A stretch of 64,000 bases of DNA, taken from Chlorella sorokiniana (Eukaryota > Chlorophyta > Trebouxiophyceae > Chlorellales > Chlorellaceae). The DNA lies in contig CP084619.1 in the NCBI GenBank assembly GCA_025917655.1, forward strand, positions 1,550,001 to 1,614,000, written 5' to 3'. Shown here piece after piece: positions 44,389 through 54,921 of this stretch. A model generated the notes under the pieces. The model did no database searches. It was not told where the DNA came from and saw nothing but the letters and a program-made list of their open reading frames with translations. A program made the position numbers and the translations under genes. Every line of letters starts with the position of its first letter. The first letter of the stretch is position 1.

Positions 44389-46961
44389 ATGGCTCCAGTA
44401 GCGCCCAGGATACCGCTTGATCACCTGCATCCGCTCTCCGGCATCGCGAGCACCAGCTTTGTGACGGCAGCAGAGAGGCTGGCGGTGGCCCTCAGCCGCG
44501 AGCGCTTTGCCGTAATCAGACTGCCGCAGCACATGGCTGACGTTCTTCAGGTAGGGCTGGAGGAGCTGCTGGCAGGAGAAATGCGCAGCTTTCCAGGATG
44601 CGACGTGCGGGAGTGGCATGCCGGCGGAGAGATGGAGTCGCCAAACATCGAGCTGGTGGGTGCTTGACGTGCCGCAGGTTTGACTGGGTGCTTCACCCTA
44701 TGCCATTGCGACCTTCACCTTGCAGTTGCGCCCTCTTGCCGTGTGCTTTTCGACTCCTCCAATCAACCTCTTCACGCCTGCAGGCCTATGGCATTATGGA
44801 GATGGTGGCCCGGCATGTGCTGTCCGCGCTGTGCCGCAGCAACATGCTGCGCCTGCGCTCCGACACGTTCAGCAGGCTTTTGGAGGACCTGCCCCTCACT
44901 CGCAGCGCCCAGGGAAGCTCCTGTCTAGACGCAACCATCTTCGTGGACAACTTCAGCCACCTGTCTGCGGCAGAGGCCCCGGCGGAGTGCAGTAAGCTGT
45001 TTGTTGACCCGCAGGTGGGCAGCCCACCACTTCCTTTGCTGGTACCCGTCCTGCACAGGATGCCAACGGGCCATGTGTCTGCACTAGCGCGCTTACACTA
45101 TGCTGTCGGCGCTGCAGCCCTTTCTCTGCAAGAGTCAGCTGCTGCCTAGGTTGGCCTGGATAGCTCATGAGCCTGCCCAACCTGCACAACCCATGTGCTG
45201 CCCGCGTTTGCAGCAAGAGCTGGTTGAACCTGGCTTGGTGGGTGTGCTTTACGCTGTTGAGGCCCGCGGGCGCGGCGACAGCGTGCTGTCCGCCTGGCAG
45301 GTCAAAGACAGCGGGGGCCGATGGTGCAGCGTGGCCCTGGCTGCAGACGAGGTGGCCGTCACGCTGGGGCATCTCATGCAGCACGCCTGCGCAGGCCTGG
45401 TGCAGCCGGGCTGCCACCGTGTCGTGGGAGACCCCTACAGCAGTGGCAGCCTCGGCGCTGACAGCCGCGCCGGCAGCACGGTCGGCAGCCGCACGCGGCA
45501 AGGCGCGCTGCCCTCGCAGCCCAAGCATGGCCGCCGCCAGTTGCACTTTGGGCTGCGCCCACGCCCGGCCGCAGTGCTGGATTTGCGCCGGGAGCTGGAG
45601 GCAGCTGGGCACACCGTGTCTGCCAGGCACGCCGCTGCCCTGCTCAATGCTGCCAGCCGGCCAGCAATCTTAGAGCCACGGCCTCCGCTGTGCCCTGCTG
45701 CCCGGCCCCCAATCCTTTGCGCCTGCACCTTCCTGCAGCTTCCCCCATGTCAGTGGGCCACTTGCTGGTGGAGTTCGAGTCGCTGCTGTCACCTGTGCGC
45801 CTGGCCGCCTGCACGCCTGACCAGCGCCAGGGCGCGGCGGCGCACACGGCCTGGGAGGAGCTGCAGGCCACGCTCAAGCGGTGCGCTGGGGTCAATCACA
45901 ACAGAGCTATGGCAAACAAGTGTGTCAATGCGTGCTGCATGGACGCAAGCTGTGATGGGTGCCAACCGTTGTGGCCTGGTGTCCTGGGCGCATGTAGGAG
46001 CAGGAAGCGGGCCGGCGCGGTGGAGCAGGCACCCACCGGCAACCGCCTCCTCACCCGCGGCGCGGCTGTGCGGCTGAGCACAGGCGGAGGGGCCACCCAG
46101 CGGACGGGCCCGCAAGAAGGCGCAGGCTGGCGCCGCGGTGGATGACAAAGAGAACGGAGGCATGGAGTGGGATGCTGCGGGCCCTATCACGCGCCGCCGC
46201 TCTTCCGGGCAAGGACGCTCCAGCTCGGCAGGCGGCGCTGCCAGCAGCCAGGGCATGCCAAGCACTGGAGGCCAAGCTCAGCGTCTGGACAGCCTGAAGG
46301 GCGGAAGCGGCGGCTCGGCGCTGTACATTGTGCGGGGCCGCCGCTGCACGGTGCTGGATGACTGCCTGCAGCAGGACCCTGTGGACTGCCTCTCCATCTG
46401 CGTGCGCAGCTTCACGGGGTTGGAGGTGCGTCTGGCATCCGCTGCGCTGCTGGCCTGTTGCTTGTTCGCCGAAAAGTTGTCGTTCTTGAGACCAAGTCAC
46501 TCCTCAGGTCAGCCCCACCCTGCTGCCTGCCATCACTGTGCTTGCAGCGCTGGTTCTACTGCAGCGCAAGCACCCGCTGTGGCGCCATCTTTGAGATGTA
46601 CTGCGCGCGCCTGGGCATTGCGCTGGGCGCAGTCAAGTTCATGCTGCGCGGGGAGCGCGTGTTTGGGGCATCCACGCCGGCCACCCTGGGGGTGGGTCGG
46701 GACATTGTGCGGGGAGGGACCAGCCGTGATAATGGCACCACTGCGCGTGCGCTTCGAGAAAGCGCTTGTGCTCCAACCCTCAATGCGACTGTTTCTCTTG
46801 CTGCCATTTTGCAGCTGCTGGATGGAGAGGAGCTGACGGCAGTGCCGGACGGCAGCAGTGACCGGCTGCAGCAGGCGCGCGAGCTGGGACCGCTTTACTC
46901 CGCAGTTTTTGGCAAGCAGGCTGGCGCACCGGCGGTCGACAGCAACATGGTGGTGGTGTAA
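44389..46961 (+). CDS. 2OG-oxygenase-like domain fused to a C-terminal SUMO-like (Rad60-SLD) domain
   Basis: About seven exons. ATG 44389 starts MAPVAPRIPLDHLHP; LSRERFAVIRLPQHMADVLQ resembles the N-terminal part of isopenicillin-N-synthase-like proteins. Further blocks are VLYAVEARGRGDSVLSAWQV (about 45245), LGHLMQHACAGLVQPGCHRV (about 45365) and LHFGLRPRPAAVLDL (about 45545), in the order of a double-stranded beta-helix oxygenase, although a clear HxD iron pair was not found. A basic, disordered linker (about 46110-46310) follows. The last exons read CLSICVRSFTGLERWFYCSA, GAIFEMYCARLGIALGAVKF, MLRGERVFG and LLDGEELTAV, a beta-grasp like SUMO or Rad60-SLD without a terminal Gly-Gly. The stop is at 46959-46961. 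The fusion could also be two genes; the linker frame joins them through a splice that was not proven. Confidence 0.65.
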
Positions 46962-47717
46962 GCGCCTGCTGATGGTGGCCGTGCTTGGAACGCTTGCATC
47001 CGAGGTTTCTGTTCATTTGAGTGCATTTGCTTTTCACTGCAATGGAGAACTGCACCTTGCGAATTGTGGCCCCTCCTCTTTCTGCTTCCTGTGCAATTGT
47101 CTTGCTCAGCTGCTGCCTGTGAGCTTTTCGTTTCCGCGCTGCACAGCCTCGGTAAGCTTTGCCTGGGCATTGTAGAAGCCTGCAAGCAGTGGGCCTGACT
47201 CAGAAAGCATGGGTGGCCTGCGCGCAGGCCACGACCTGGCGCCGGCAAAGCTTGACTGGGCGCTGAGGGCTTTGCTGCCCACTTGCCTGGGTCGTCTGCA
47301 CCCTGCTGCTCCTGCGCTCTGTGCCCTGCCTCCTCCAGGCTCCCGACCACGCCGGTGCCCGTTTGGGGGACGTCTGCTGTCTCGTGGGCGCTGCCAGGCG
47401 GTGGCGTCCCGCCAGAGGCTGCCCCCTTCAGGATGGCAGAAGCAGGCATTGATTTGCCGCCGCAGCAGCCATAAGGCGAACCAGGACAGCAGAAAGGGGA
47501 GGAGAAACTCTTACTGGCTCCTCGGCTCTCATCCCTGTGGCCCGCCTCACAGACTGCACCGCATCTTGTACAACTTCCATGGCAGTGCTGCGTCCAAGAC
47601 TGTGGGAACCGACTGGACAGGCACCTAGGCGGGCAGCACCAGAGAAGTTGCCTTGTCTGGAAAGGAAAGCCTGATAAAAGCGCGTTTCCTCTCTCGCATC
47701 CTCCAAATCGGTTCAGC
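46962..47717. other. Intergenic region
   Basis: About 755 bp between two plus-strand genes. A long minus-strand open frame (46895-47788) crosses it but has the composition of a GC shadow. TATA-like TGATAAAAG at 47671-47679 lies 39 bp before the ATG of the small protein, a plausible core promoter. Confidence 0.4.
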
Positions 47718-48398
47718 ATGGCCACACAGACAGGCCGCGATGCAGGCCTTCCAGGTTCAGGCGGCCCCGGTGGAACTGCTGCCCACAAGGAGCAGAAGGT
47801 GAGGGGCTTTGGCAGTTTCGCATCCCATGATCAGAGCTGCAAGAAGTGCGTTGCGCAGGCCTGTGCATGCTTGTCCGTCTGGGTACCCTGGCACCGGTGC
47901 CGACAGCCAGCTGGGAGGCAGTTGCATTCTCTTCAGGCTGCTTTGTCGCCGCTTGACGGCTGCCCTCCAGTAAATCTATCTTTTGCAACCACTAGGGCTT
48001 GGCTGGTGCTGGCGCTATCGACCCAGGGCAGCCCACAGACTATGCACCTTCAAAAGAGCAAGTGATGAAGTATGGCGATGTTGAAAAGGTACAAGCCACA
48101 TGTCGAGACTCTTAGGGGCTGCAGTGGCATGAGCAAAGCAGCCTCTGTGCACTGCAGGCAGTGCCCAATCAGCCTGTCACCGCCGCGAAGCAGCAAATGG
48201 AAGAGGAGCGTGGGCAGGTGGGTATGGCAGCAATGCCATGGTGCAACCTGCAGCGTTGAGCGTGCTGGCACCGTGAGAGGCTGAGTGCCCATTGGGCTCC
48301 CCATCATACAGTCCAGATACCGTTGGTTGCTATTTCTGCTGCAGACTTACACCAGCGCCACGGGCAGGCCCACTCAGCCTGCTCCCACTAATATGTGA
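47718..48398 (+). CDS. Small hydrophilic protein of about 97 residues, unknown
   Basis: Four short exons. ATG 47718 begins MATQTGRDAGLPGSGGPGGT and ends AHKEQK. The second exon (about 47997-48089) is GLAGAGAIDPGQPTDYAPSK then EQVMKYGDVEK, the third (about 48158-48217) AVPNQPVTAAKQQMEEERGQ, the fourth (about 48345-48398) TYTSATGRPTQPAPTNM and stop. All junctions are GT-AG and phase 0. It has no Cys or Trp, is rich in Gly, Gln, Pro and Thr, and is predicted disordered, like small stress or seed-maturation proteins. The family was not recognised. Confidence 0.65.
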
Positions 48399-48978
48399 CC
48401 CCGTGGCTGAGGGGAGTTGTCCTGGAAGCGGCGGTGTGTGCAGCACCAAGCACTGGCTGCAGCTTTCGTCGAATGGAAGTTACAGAAACAAGAATGTGAC
48501 AGCATGCTGGTTTGTGCAGTGGACCTACAATGTAAATTTGTAGATAAGGGTGTGATGATAAACGCAAGATGAATGGCTAAATCCACTGGATTTTTAACCG
48601 GCGGGTCCCGGTCTCCCTGGCCTGGCACCGCACATCGGCGGAGTGGCGCGCCCAGGAATATCGAAGCAAGGTGTCTGGTCAAATCCGAAACTAATTCCAG
48701 CTACTTTGAGCAACCCCACGGTATGAGTGCAGGCCCCTCGTAACCTGCAGGGCATTGCCAGCGAGAGCAACTCCCGCGACGAAGTACACCAGAGCCATGT
48801 ACTGCCTGCCGGCGCTTCAGTTTATTATTAAGGATCATTCCGCCCGCAGGCAGGCCACCACGTGACCCAGATCTTCAAAGAGGATCAACGTCGCGGAAAA
48901 GCCCTTGATCACTTACACTCCAGCCCAACCCTTCATTCGCAAGGCCTGAGCGGTACTCCCCCGTTCAGCAACCCGAGC
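48399..48978. other. Intergenic region
   Basis: About 580 bp between two plus-strand genes. It contains a TGTAA signal for the upstream gene, and otherwise nothing was recognised. Confidence 0.4.
48531..48535 (+). terminator. Possible polyadenylation signal TGTAA
   Basis: Located 133 bp after the stop of the small hydrophilic protein gene. Confidence 0.4.
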
Positions 48979-50144
48979 ATGTCGTGCTCGCTGCAGTTGC
49001 GGGCACGACCGGGTGTGAGCTCCGTTGGGGGCCGCCGACACCTCTCCGCAGGTGGGTGTTTTTATGTTTTCTCGGCCCTAAGATGTGCCTCGAATGCATC
49101 CTCAGACTTACGCTTCAATCACAAAGCCCTGCGCAGGCCAGCCTCAGCGTGCAGTTGCCCACGGCGCGGCGGCAGCTCATGGGCAGGCAGAGCGGCGGCG
49201 GCGCCTCATCCTGCACGCGCGGCGGCCGAGACGGGATGATTTTGACCACGACCATGTAGTTTTTGACGATGAAGAAGAATGGGAGCAAGAGGTGGGCCTG
49301 GCTGGGAGGTTAGCGTTGCTTAGATTTTGGTGTGGCTAGCGCACAGCCAGCAGAGGCTCACCATTGCCAGGAGTCCCCTCTGCAGGGCACAACAATCCAG
49401 GCAGGCCTGGGACCCATCTTCTCTACTGTCCTAAGAGGTTTGACGGCGATCAGCGATCGGCTTACAGATGCGGCGGTGCAGCTGGCCCCGGCTGATGCCT
49501 CACCCGCCGTTGTGCGCGTCGCCGTCAACGCTGGCCTTGTACTGCTGGCCCTGTCTTTTGTCAAGAGCCTGCTGTCGGTAGGTGTTCAAGGAGGCTGCTG
49601 CTATCGCAGGACAGAGCTGCGCCATGGACCAACCCCAACGGTTGATGTGCAGTTGACTGCAATGCCTCGGCCCGGATGTGTCCACCCTGTGATGCAGTTC
49701 TTCCTCACGCTGGGAACAATTATTCTGGGAGCGTATGTGGCGATCAAAGTGTTCGGAATGGATGTGGCAGGCATTGCAGCGGTTGGCAGCGGCGACAGCT
49801 CGCGTAGTGAGTGGTTGGGGTGCCCAGCCTGGCCTGCTGCGCGGGCATCGCGGGCCGCTCCCGATGTTGGCTGCGCTCTGCGTCTGCTGCTGCAACTGTA
49901 TTCTTTGCTCTTGTGGAAGCAACACGTGTCGACATTTGGTCTGCGCTGCAGGGCCCAGGCAGCAGCAGCAGCGGAAGCAGCGGGTGGACCCCGTGCTCGG
50001 CAGTCAGAGTTCAAGGGCCTGCTGGGCACAGGCAGCAAGGAGGAGGACGGGCTGCTGGACGTCTGGTTTGAGCGCCGAGACGACAGCGCTTCGGGCGGGG
50101 GCAAAGGCCGCAAGGGCAGCGGCGAACGAAAGCAGCGGCGTTGA
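48979..50144 (+). CDS. Unknown plastid membrane protein
   Basis: About five exons. ATG 48979 begins MSCSLQLRARPGVSSVGGRR, a plastid-type leader continuing over the splice to GQPQRAVAHGAAAAHGQ. Then RRPRRDDFDHDHVVFDDEEE forms an acidic patch. The third exon (from 49386) reads GTTIQAGLGPIFSTVLRGLT and a membrane span AVNAGLVLLALSFVKSLLS. The fourth (about 49697) has a second span, FFLTLGTIILGAYVAIKVFG. The last is basic, EFKGLLGTGSKEEDGLLDVW, ending GERKQRR at 50144. It therefore has two membrane helices and a basic stromal or cytosolic tail. No family was recognised. All frames are consistent without jumps. Confidence 0.7.
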
Positions 50145-50733
50145 GCAGCGGAAACCCCCTGCGCCCAACTGCACAGAGTTTGTACAGCGTCCTGCTGGCA
50201 CCGTGTGCCTGGCCGCGACTGCGTCCAACTTGGCAGCTGCAGGTTGGCAGTTGCAGGCTGTGTGAGTTTTGGCCAAGAAGAACAGAGTTCTGAGGCCCTC
50301 CGGACAGCGTGTTGCAGGCCGGTATGAGCATAGGAGCGGGTTTGCCAAGGCTCTGCGCCGCATCAGCTGCAGGCGCGGCGCTAGGCGCTGCTGGCTGCAG
50401 CTTCGTCGGGGGTGGCACGCTGCCGCTGCCGCTGCCGCTGCTGCCGCCTGCTGGGTCGCCTGCTGCCAGCCAGCCAACAGAGCGTAGTTTGCCCGAATGC
50501 CATAGCATCGCCATGCATCCGAACCTGGCTTCATGGGCTTGCCAAAACGTTAACAGATGAAATCGAGGAATTCGATCGCCCCAAGCCGTCCTATCCAAGT
50601 GCCAGAATCTTTGTTCACCTGGCTGCGGCATGTCACCTTACCGGGATTGAAACGTAGCCTGGAAAGGGCTCGACATCATACTGCGAATCCCCATCAGCTG
50701 ATCCACAAAGAAAAAGCAGCTGGGGGGTCAGTT
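50145..50733. other. Intergenic region
   Basis: About 590 bp between two plus-strand genes. An in-frame ATG at 50557 could give the P450 a longer leader. CTG/CCG-rich repeats occur near 50420-50460. Nothing else was seen. Confidence 0.4.
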
Positions 50734-53700
50734 ATGCGTGCTGCCCTTCCGCAACCAAGCTGTCCAGGCTGCAGACATCATGGAGCGCTCCCATTGCGGC
50801 TCAATGCCTGTGAAAGAACCTCGATTATAAAGGGGTTTGCGGCAGCAGGGCCCGCAGAGAGGACTTCAAGCGACTGCCCATTCGCAGCCGCCTCTGCCGC
50901 CCTGCAAGGCTGGCAGCAACACGTGGCAGGGCCCTTACTGCAGCAACATCAGCAAGAGCAGTTGGGTACGATGGAGACTCCAGGGCCCAGTCCCTTCAGT
51001 CTTCAAGCCCTGATGGACGTGAGGTGTGAAATGCTGCAACCGTTGCTACGAAGAGCTGCCGTGCCCGCCGTAGTTGCCGCCCTCGCCACAACCTGCCGGC
51101 ATGCCTGCCGTCCCCTTGTGAGCAACCCTGCAGCCTGATCTTCACCGACGGGCTGCACGAGGCCATGCTACGATTCTCTGAAAGGTATGGTCCCGTATCG
51201 CGCTTCGCCAATCCTGCAGCGCTCAACGGCGCCGCTGGCTGGGTCTTTGTCAACTCTCCTGACGACATCGCTCACGTCTGCGCCGCCAACTCCAGAAACT
51301 ACGCCGAGCGATGTGAGCTTGAACCCCGTTTGATAGTGTGTTGCAGTAAGCCGCGCTGTAGCCGCCGTGCCGTGTCGTGCCATGCCGTGCCGTGCCGTGC
51401 CTTTTCAACTTCAGGCCGTGCGCTCCAACCCCTCGCAGTCCTTCCCGACATCTACAAGCATGTGACCCATGAGAAGGGCCTGCTCGGCTCGACGGGCGAC
51501 TACAACCGGCGCCACCGCCGCCTCTGCGGCCCGCCCTTCCGCAGCGCCGAGCTGCTGCGCAAGTTTGGCGACGTCGTGGTGGAGCGGTGGGCGGAGCACA
51601 GGGGTGCTTCTGCTCGCTTGCCGCTGCAGCCTGGCATGGCAGCGCAGCTTTTGGCAGGTGCTGCATGCCCTGCGGCCCGCTTGACGGAGACTGCTCACCT
51701 GCCGTGCATCGCAACCCACCGGCATCCCCCAATCACCGCCCACCCGGCAGGGCAACCCGCGTGGCAGACACCTTCACCTCTCAGCCCGCCCCGCTGGCCA
51801 CCAACGTGGCGGTGCAGATGCAGCGGCTCGCGCTCGACGTGGTGGGGCTCACCGCCTTCAGCCACGACTTTGGGGAGTGCGCCGCCATCGAGCGGTAGGT
51901 GGAGCAGTGCAGAGCAGCTGGGCGGGCGCATGTGGTGTGCTGGCACGCGCTGCTCTGCCCTGTGCGGGCGCTTACGTGATCCTGTTCTGGCGGCATGGAC
52001 ACATACATGGATGACGGGGATGGCGATTGCGCTGTGCTCCCCACATGGCTGCCTGAAGGGACGTGGCGGGACGTGCGCGGCCTTCTGAATCTGAACAGGA
52101 CCGATTGCTTTGGGCTGTGAACGCGTTCGGCCAGGTGAATGCAGTACAGCAATGCAACAGTCTACTGCAGCAGCCATCTGCAGACCGCCGGCGGCTTGCG
52201 GGAGGTATACACATGGCGGCTGCCCCCATCCCCCATTCAAACAAGTTGCTGCCGCGAGACGTGCCCAGAGCGGCTAAGGTTCTTCCTGGCCTATTGCCTC
52301 ACTGGCTGCTGCCCCCTGCAGGTCCTGGGGGAGGTGTTCATCACGCCTATGCCACTGCTGCGCCTCATGGATGCACTGGGGCTCAGGTATGTGTGTGGGT
52401 GTGGGTGGGGTGAGGGAAGTGAGGCGGGGACGTGGATTTGAAAGCGTTCTGCTTGGCCCATACGAACAGCCTATATGAATGCCTCTGTTGCGTTTCTCCT
52501 GCCTGTTGGCTGGCCCAGGTGGCAGCAGGCCTTGAACCTTGGCAGCCCGACCCGCCAGCCGCTGCGTCCTTTATCCCTCTGCGTGATGCTGCATCACCCC
52601 AACCCGCAGGCAGCTGCGCACGCCGCGAGGCGGTGGCCGTCATGCGCAGCTCCATGCTAGGGGTGATTGCCGAACGGCGGCGCTGCCTGGCGGTTGCGGG
52701 GAGCGCCGCGGCAGCACAGGGTGCTGCCGCTGACTTGCTGGATGTGCTTCTGCTGGCCAAAGATGACTCGGGGTGCCCTTGACAGGTGGGTGGGTGGTGG
52801 GGGGGAGCCGGGGGTTGGCACGTTCTTTGTGTAGGGCGCAGGTTACAGGAATCTATTTTCTTAGTGTGCGCTGGGGGCCGACTGCCGGAGTGAGAGTTGC
52901 CTGCTGTTGTCCCGCCTGCCCAGCCGACCACCCCTGCCTCCCTCTCTGCGTCACCGCTCTGCTGGCCCCTCGCACTGGGCGCCGCCGCCGCAGACGAGGA
53001 GCTGTGGGAGGATGTGCATGATGTGATGGGTGCGGGGCACGAAACCACCGCCACCACCGCCGCCGCCGCTCTGCACGCCATCGCTGCGCACCCGGCTGTG
53101 GAGGTGCGCCTGGCGGCCGAGCTGCGTGAGGTGCTGGGTGAGCCCTGGGCACCCGCTGTGACCGCCGCCGCTGAGCCTTCCTGCAGCTGCCGTCCCTGCT
53201 GGACTGCCGCAAGCCTGCCAGCACGGCACGCTGCTGGTTGAGCCAGCGTTGTGACACGCTGACACCTGCTGCTGGCCCTGCTGCAGGCGGCCGTCCCCCA
53301 CCTACGACGACCTGCCGTGCCTGCCCTACTTGGAGGCGGTGGTGAAGGAGGTGCTGCGCCTGTACCCCGCCATACCCGTCTTCCCGCGCCAGGCAGCCCA
53401 GGCCGACGTGCTGCCCTCGGGGCACGCCATACGGCAGGGTGCGCACCCGGAGGGGGAGCTTGAGGCTTGATCACTTGCCATGCTTGCCCACACTGCCATG
53501 CTGATTCAGCCCCCCGCGTGCGCAGGCGACGTCGTCTTCATGTCCACCTACGCGCTGCACCGCTCGCCCGCGGTGTGGCGGGACCCTCTCAACTTCGACC
53601 CGGAGCGGTGGGCGGCGGCCGTGGCTGGACACACCGTGATTTGTTGCTGCAGGGCAGGGGGGGGGCGGCGGCGGCGGGGGGCTGACGGGGTGCTGGGCAG

Positions 53701-54310
53701 CTGCAGCGCTGTTAGTGTGCTGTTAGAGGGGCGTATGATCTGGTTCTCACGAAGTCACCCCTGCCTGCCCGGCGTGCGGACCGAACCCACCCCACCCGCC
53801 CCAACCCCTCCTGCCCCCACAGCTTTCTGGGCGAGCGCGGCGCTGCCCTGCACCGCTTCCAGTGGCTGCCCTTTGGCGCTGGGCCCCGCATGTGCTTGGG
53901 CGCCGCCTTTGCCCAGATGTCGGTCAGCCTCATGGTTGCCACGCTGTTGCAGCGCTGCCGCTTCGCGCCCCTGCACCCCACCACCCAGCTCATCCCCGCT
54001 GCCTGTGAGGACTGGGAATCTGCTGGGCTTCAAAACCTTGTCCCGATTGCGCAAGTGCTACGCTGGTTGCAGCTCTCAGGGGTTGTGTTCATGCTGTATT
54101 ACTGTTTGCACGGTGGGCACCCGTTGTCCCGTCGTCCTGGTTGCAGCTCTCAGGGGTTGTGTTCATGCTGTATTACTGTTTGCACCGTGGGCACCCGTTG
54201 TCCCGTCGTCCCCCCTTCAGCCCACTGACTGCCTGCCCTCCCCTGCAGATGACATAACGCTCAACTTTGATCGCACCAATGGGCTGAAGATGTGGGTCAC
54301 GCCGCGGTGA
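50734..54310 (+). CDS. Cytochrome P450, CYP97-like
   Basis: About eleven exons. Upstream of METPGPSPFSLQALMDV (to 51023) lies an Ala/Arg/Ser-rich leader from ATG 50734, fitting plastid import. Then LIFTDGLHEAMLRFSERYGP (about 51140), RRHRRLCGPPF (helix C WxxxR-like), the I-helix GAGHETTATT (AGxxT, about 53030), LEAVVKEVLRLYP (ExxR, about 53340), FDPERW (about 53600) and the heme loop FGAGPRMCLG with ligand Cys (about 53890). The C terminus DRTNGLKMWVTPR with ITL before it matches the CYP97 end (TTNGLYM). CYP97 enzymes hydroxylate carotene rings in plastids. The first ATG choice is uncertain. The last intron carries a 74-bp tandem duplication. No frame jumps were seen. Confidence 0.88.
51366..51401. 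repeat. CGTGC/CATGC pentanucleotide minisatellite
   Basis: About seven imperfect 5-bp units in the intron following the second P450 exon. Confidence 0.75.
54063..54210. repeat. 74-bp direct tandem duplication in the last P450 intron
   Basis: 54063-54136 and 54137-54210 are identical except for one base (G/C near 54112 and 54186). The second copy ends just before the pyrimidine tract and acceptor of the last exon. Confidence 0.9.
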
Positions 54311-54921
54311 GGAGCCAAACCTGTGGCGTGCAGCAGCAGAGCGCAGGTGACGGTTCCCCCCCAAAGAGTCAGCCCCCCCCTCCCTCCCCCTTCCATCTGC
54401 GTCCCTGCGCCTCATGGATGGCCCTTGCAGTTAATGAATAATACTGCGCAAACTGCCTCCAAGCCTTTAACCTTTAATTTTCAATCGTGGTTTTCTTGTT
54501 TTGACGGGCACAACGCCGTACTTGGTTTGCCAACGCCCGGTGGCTGAATTGAACTCCTGAAGGGCGGTGCAAGCGCGTTTTCCTTGTTTCCTGAGATTGA
54601 TGATGTACTTGACTTTGATGCCTGTACGTTCTGCCTGTTGCGTTTTTCCGTACCCTGTCTCCTGCAGATGCTGGGATACCTTGACAGTCGAAATGTGTAT
54701 TCAAAACATGTTGCAAAAGGTTACTGCCATACAAACAGAGATGAGCAGCAGGGGGCGAACCAGTGCAGGGTGTGAACCACTTGGGAAAGGAGGAATAAAC
54801 ATACATGTGCAGACAGTTTGCACAGAATGGTATAGCCCGTCAATCATGCAGGCCTGACCTCCCAGGTGTCACCAGGGCTCCAATGACAGCGCCTGGCAAA
54901 CGGAAAAATGTGGTTGTATGC
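54311..54921. other. Convergent intergenic region
   Basis: About 610 bp between the P450 (+) and iPGAM (-). It is AT-rich around 54430-54520. No gene was recognised. Confidence 0.45.

Noticed and set aside
46895-47788. 297-residue minus-strand open frame
   Set aside because: Cys/Pro/Gly/Ser-rich, crosses the end of another gene and its intergenic region, and matches no family.
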